Assembly: GCA_036554605.1 (NCBI GenBank)
Contig: DATBMY010000091.1
Location: 1 to 6,011 of the forward strand
Length of the DNA: 6,011 nucleotides
Reading direction: 5' to 3'
Origin: DATBMY01 sp036554605
Lineage (GTDB): Bacteria > Acidobacteriota > Blastocatellia > UBA7656
Both the position numbers and the translations under genes were made by a program. Positions 5,894 through 6,011 of this stretch are shown piece after piece; within the stretch, counting starts at the first letter, position 1, and every line of letters starts with the position of its first letter. The notes beneath the pieces were generated by a model, which saw only the letters and a list, made by a program, of their open reading frames with translations, searched no databases and had not been told where the DNA came from.

Positions 5894-6011
5894 CCTTCCG
5901 CCGCCGGCGGGCGTCGAGCAATCGGCTCGCGAGAGGTTTTTCTTCGCTTGCGCTCGCGGAGGTTGGCGCGACGTCGACTTTAACCTCACGTCCCGAAGGC
6001 GTGCTTACGGG
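5889..6011 (-). CDS. C-terminal end of an unidentified protein (partial, runs off the right edge)
   Basis: The minus strand is open from the window edge for 40 codons to a TAA at 5891-5889. The residues include VKVDVAPTSASASEEKP and end in LLDARRRRKE, a basic tail like those that close many proteins. The codons are GC-rich at third positions like the neighbouring genes. It would converge on ybbP with only the palindromic element between the two stops. The family is not recognised from so short a piece. A plus-strand frame is also open here (from 5889), but its translation is less protein-like, so the strand is probable rather than certain. Confidence 0.5.
   Translation of the reverse strand, partial: PVSTPSGREVKVDVAPTSASASEEKPLASRLLDARRRRKE

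Overview
The window is GC-rich DNA with tightly packed bacterial genes. It holds four complete protein genes and the 3' end of a probable fifth. Two genes run on the minus strand: a secreted M28 metallopeptidase (88-1683) and a TesA-like SGNH esterase predicted to be a lipoprotein (1794-2495). Two run on the plus strand: a YbbA-like ABC ATPase (2494-3213) and a YbbP-like FtsX-family permease (3210-5738). A short open frame entering from the right on the minus strand (5889-6011) looks like the C-terminus of another gene. No RNA genes, CRISPR arrays or insertion sequences were seen. No gene-free stretch exceeds about 150 bp.

The core is the conserved tesA / ybbA-ybbP arrangement known from Escherichia coli: esterase divergent from the transporter, ATPase and permease translationally coupled by an ATGA overlap. 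The gene set implies a membrane ABC machine that does mechanical or extrusion work on lipid-like or hydrophobic molecules, together with an extracytoplasmic esterase. Here the esterase is probably tethered by a lipid anchor. The divergent start codons overlap in one CATG, so there is no intergenic promoter space. A perfect TATAAT lies where it would give a leaderless tesA transcript.

The most unusual content is non-coding. Three palindromic elements (1-105, 1725-1811, 5742-5887) share one architecture: GC-rich tandem heptamer arms around an AT-rich core containing TTTCAAA-type words. Two of them share a nearly identical core (83 of 87 bases) and flank the whole cluster as direct repeats. The third has a different sequence but the same plan. 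Heptamer arrays run into the ends of two genes and supply their last five codons and stop codon in the same phase. The rightmost element fills the convergent gap between ybbP and the next gene almost exactly.

Organism: the extended M28 peptidase, GC-rich coding with unusually frequent ATA isoleucine codons, and heptamer-type intergenic repeats suggest an environmental diderm, perhaps Acidobacteriota (Blastocatellia-like). This is an inference from general impression, held with low to moderate confidence.
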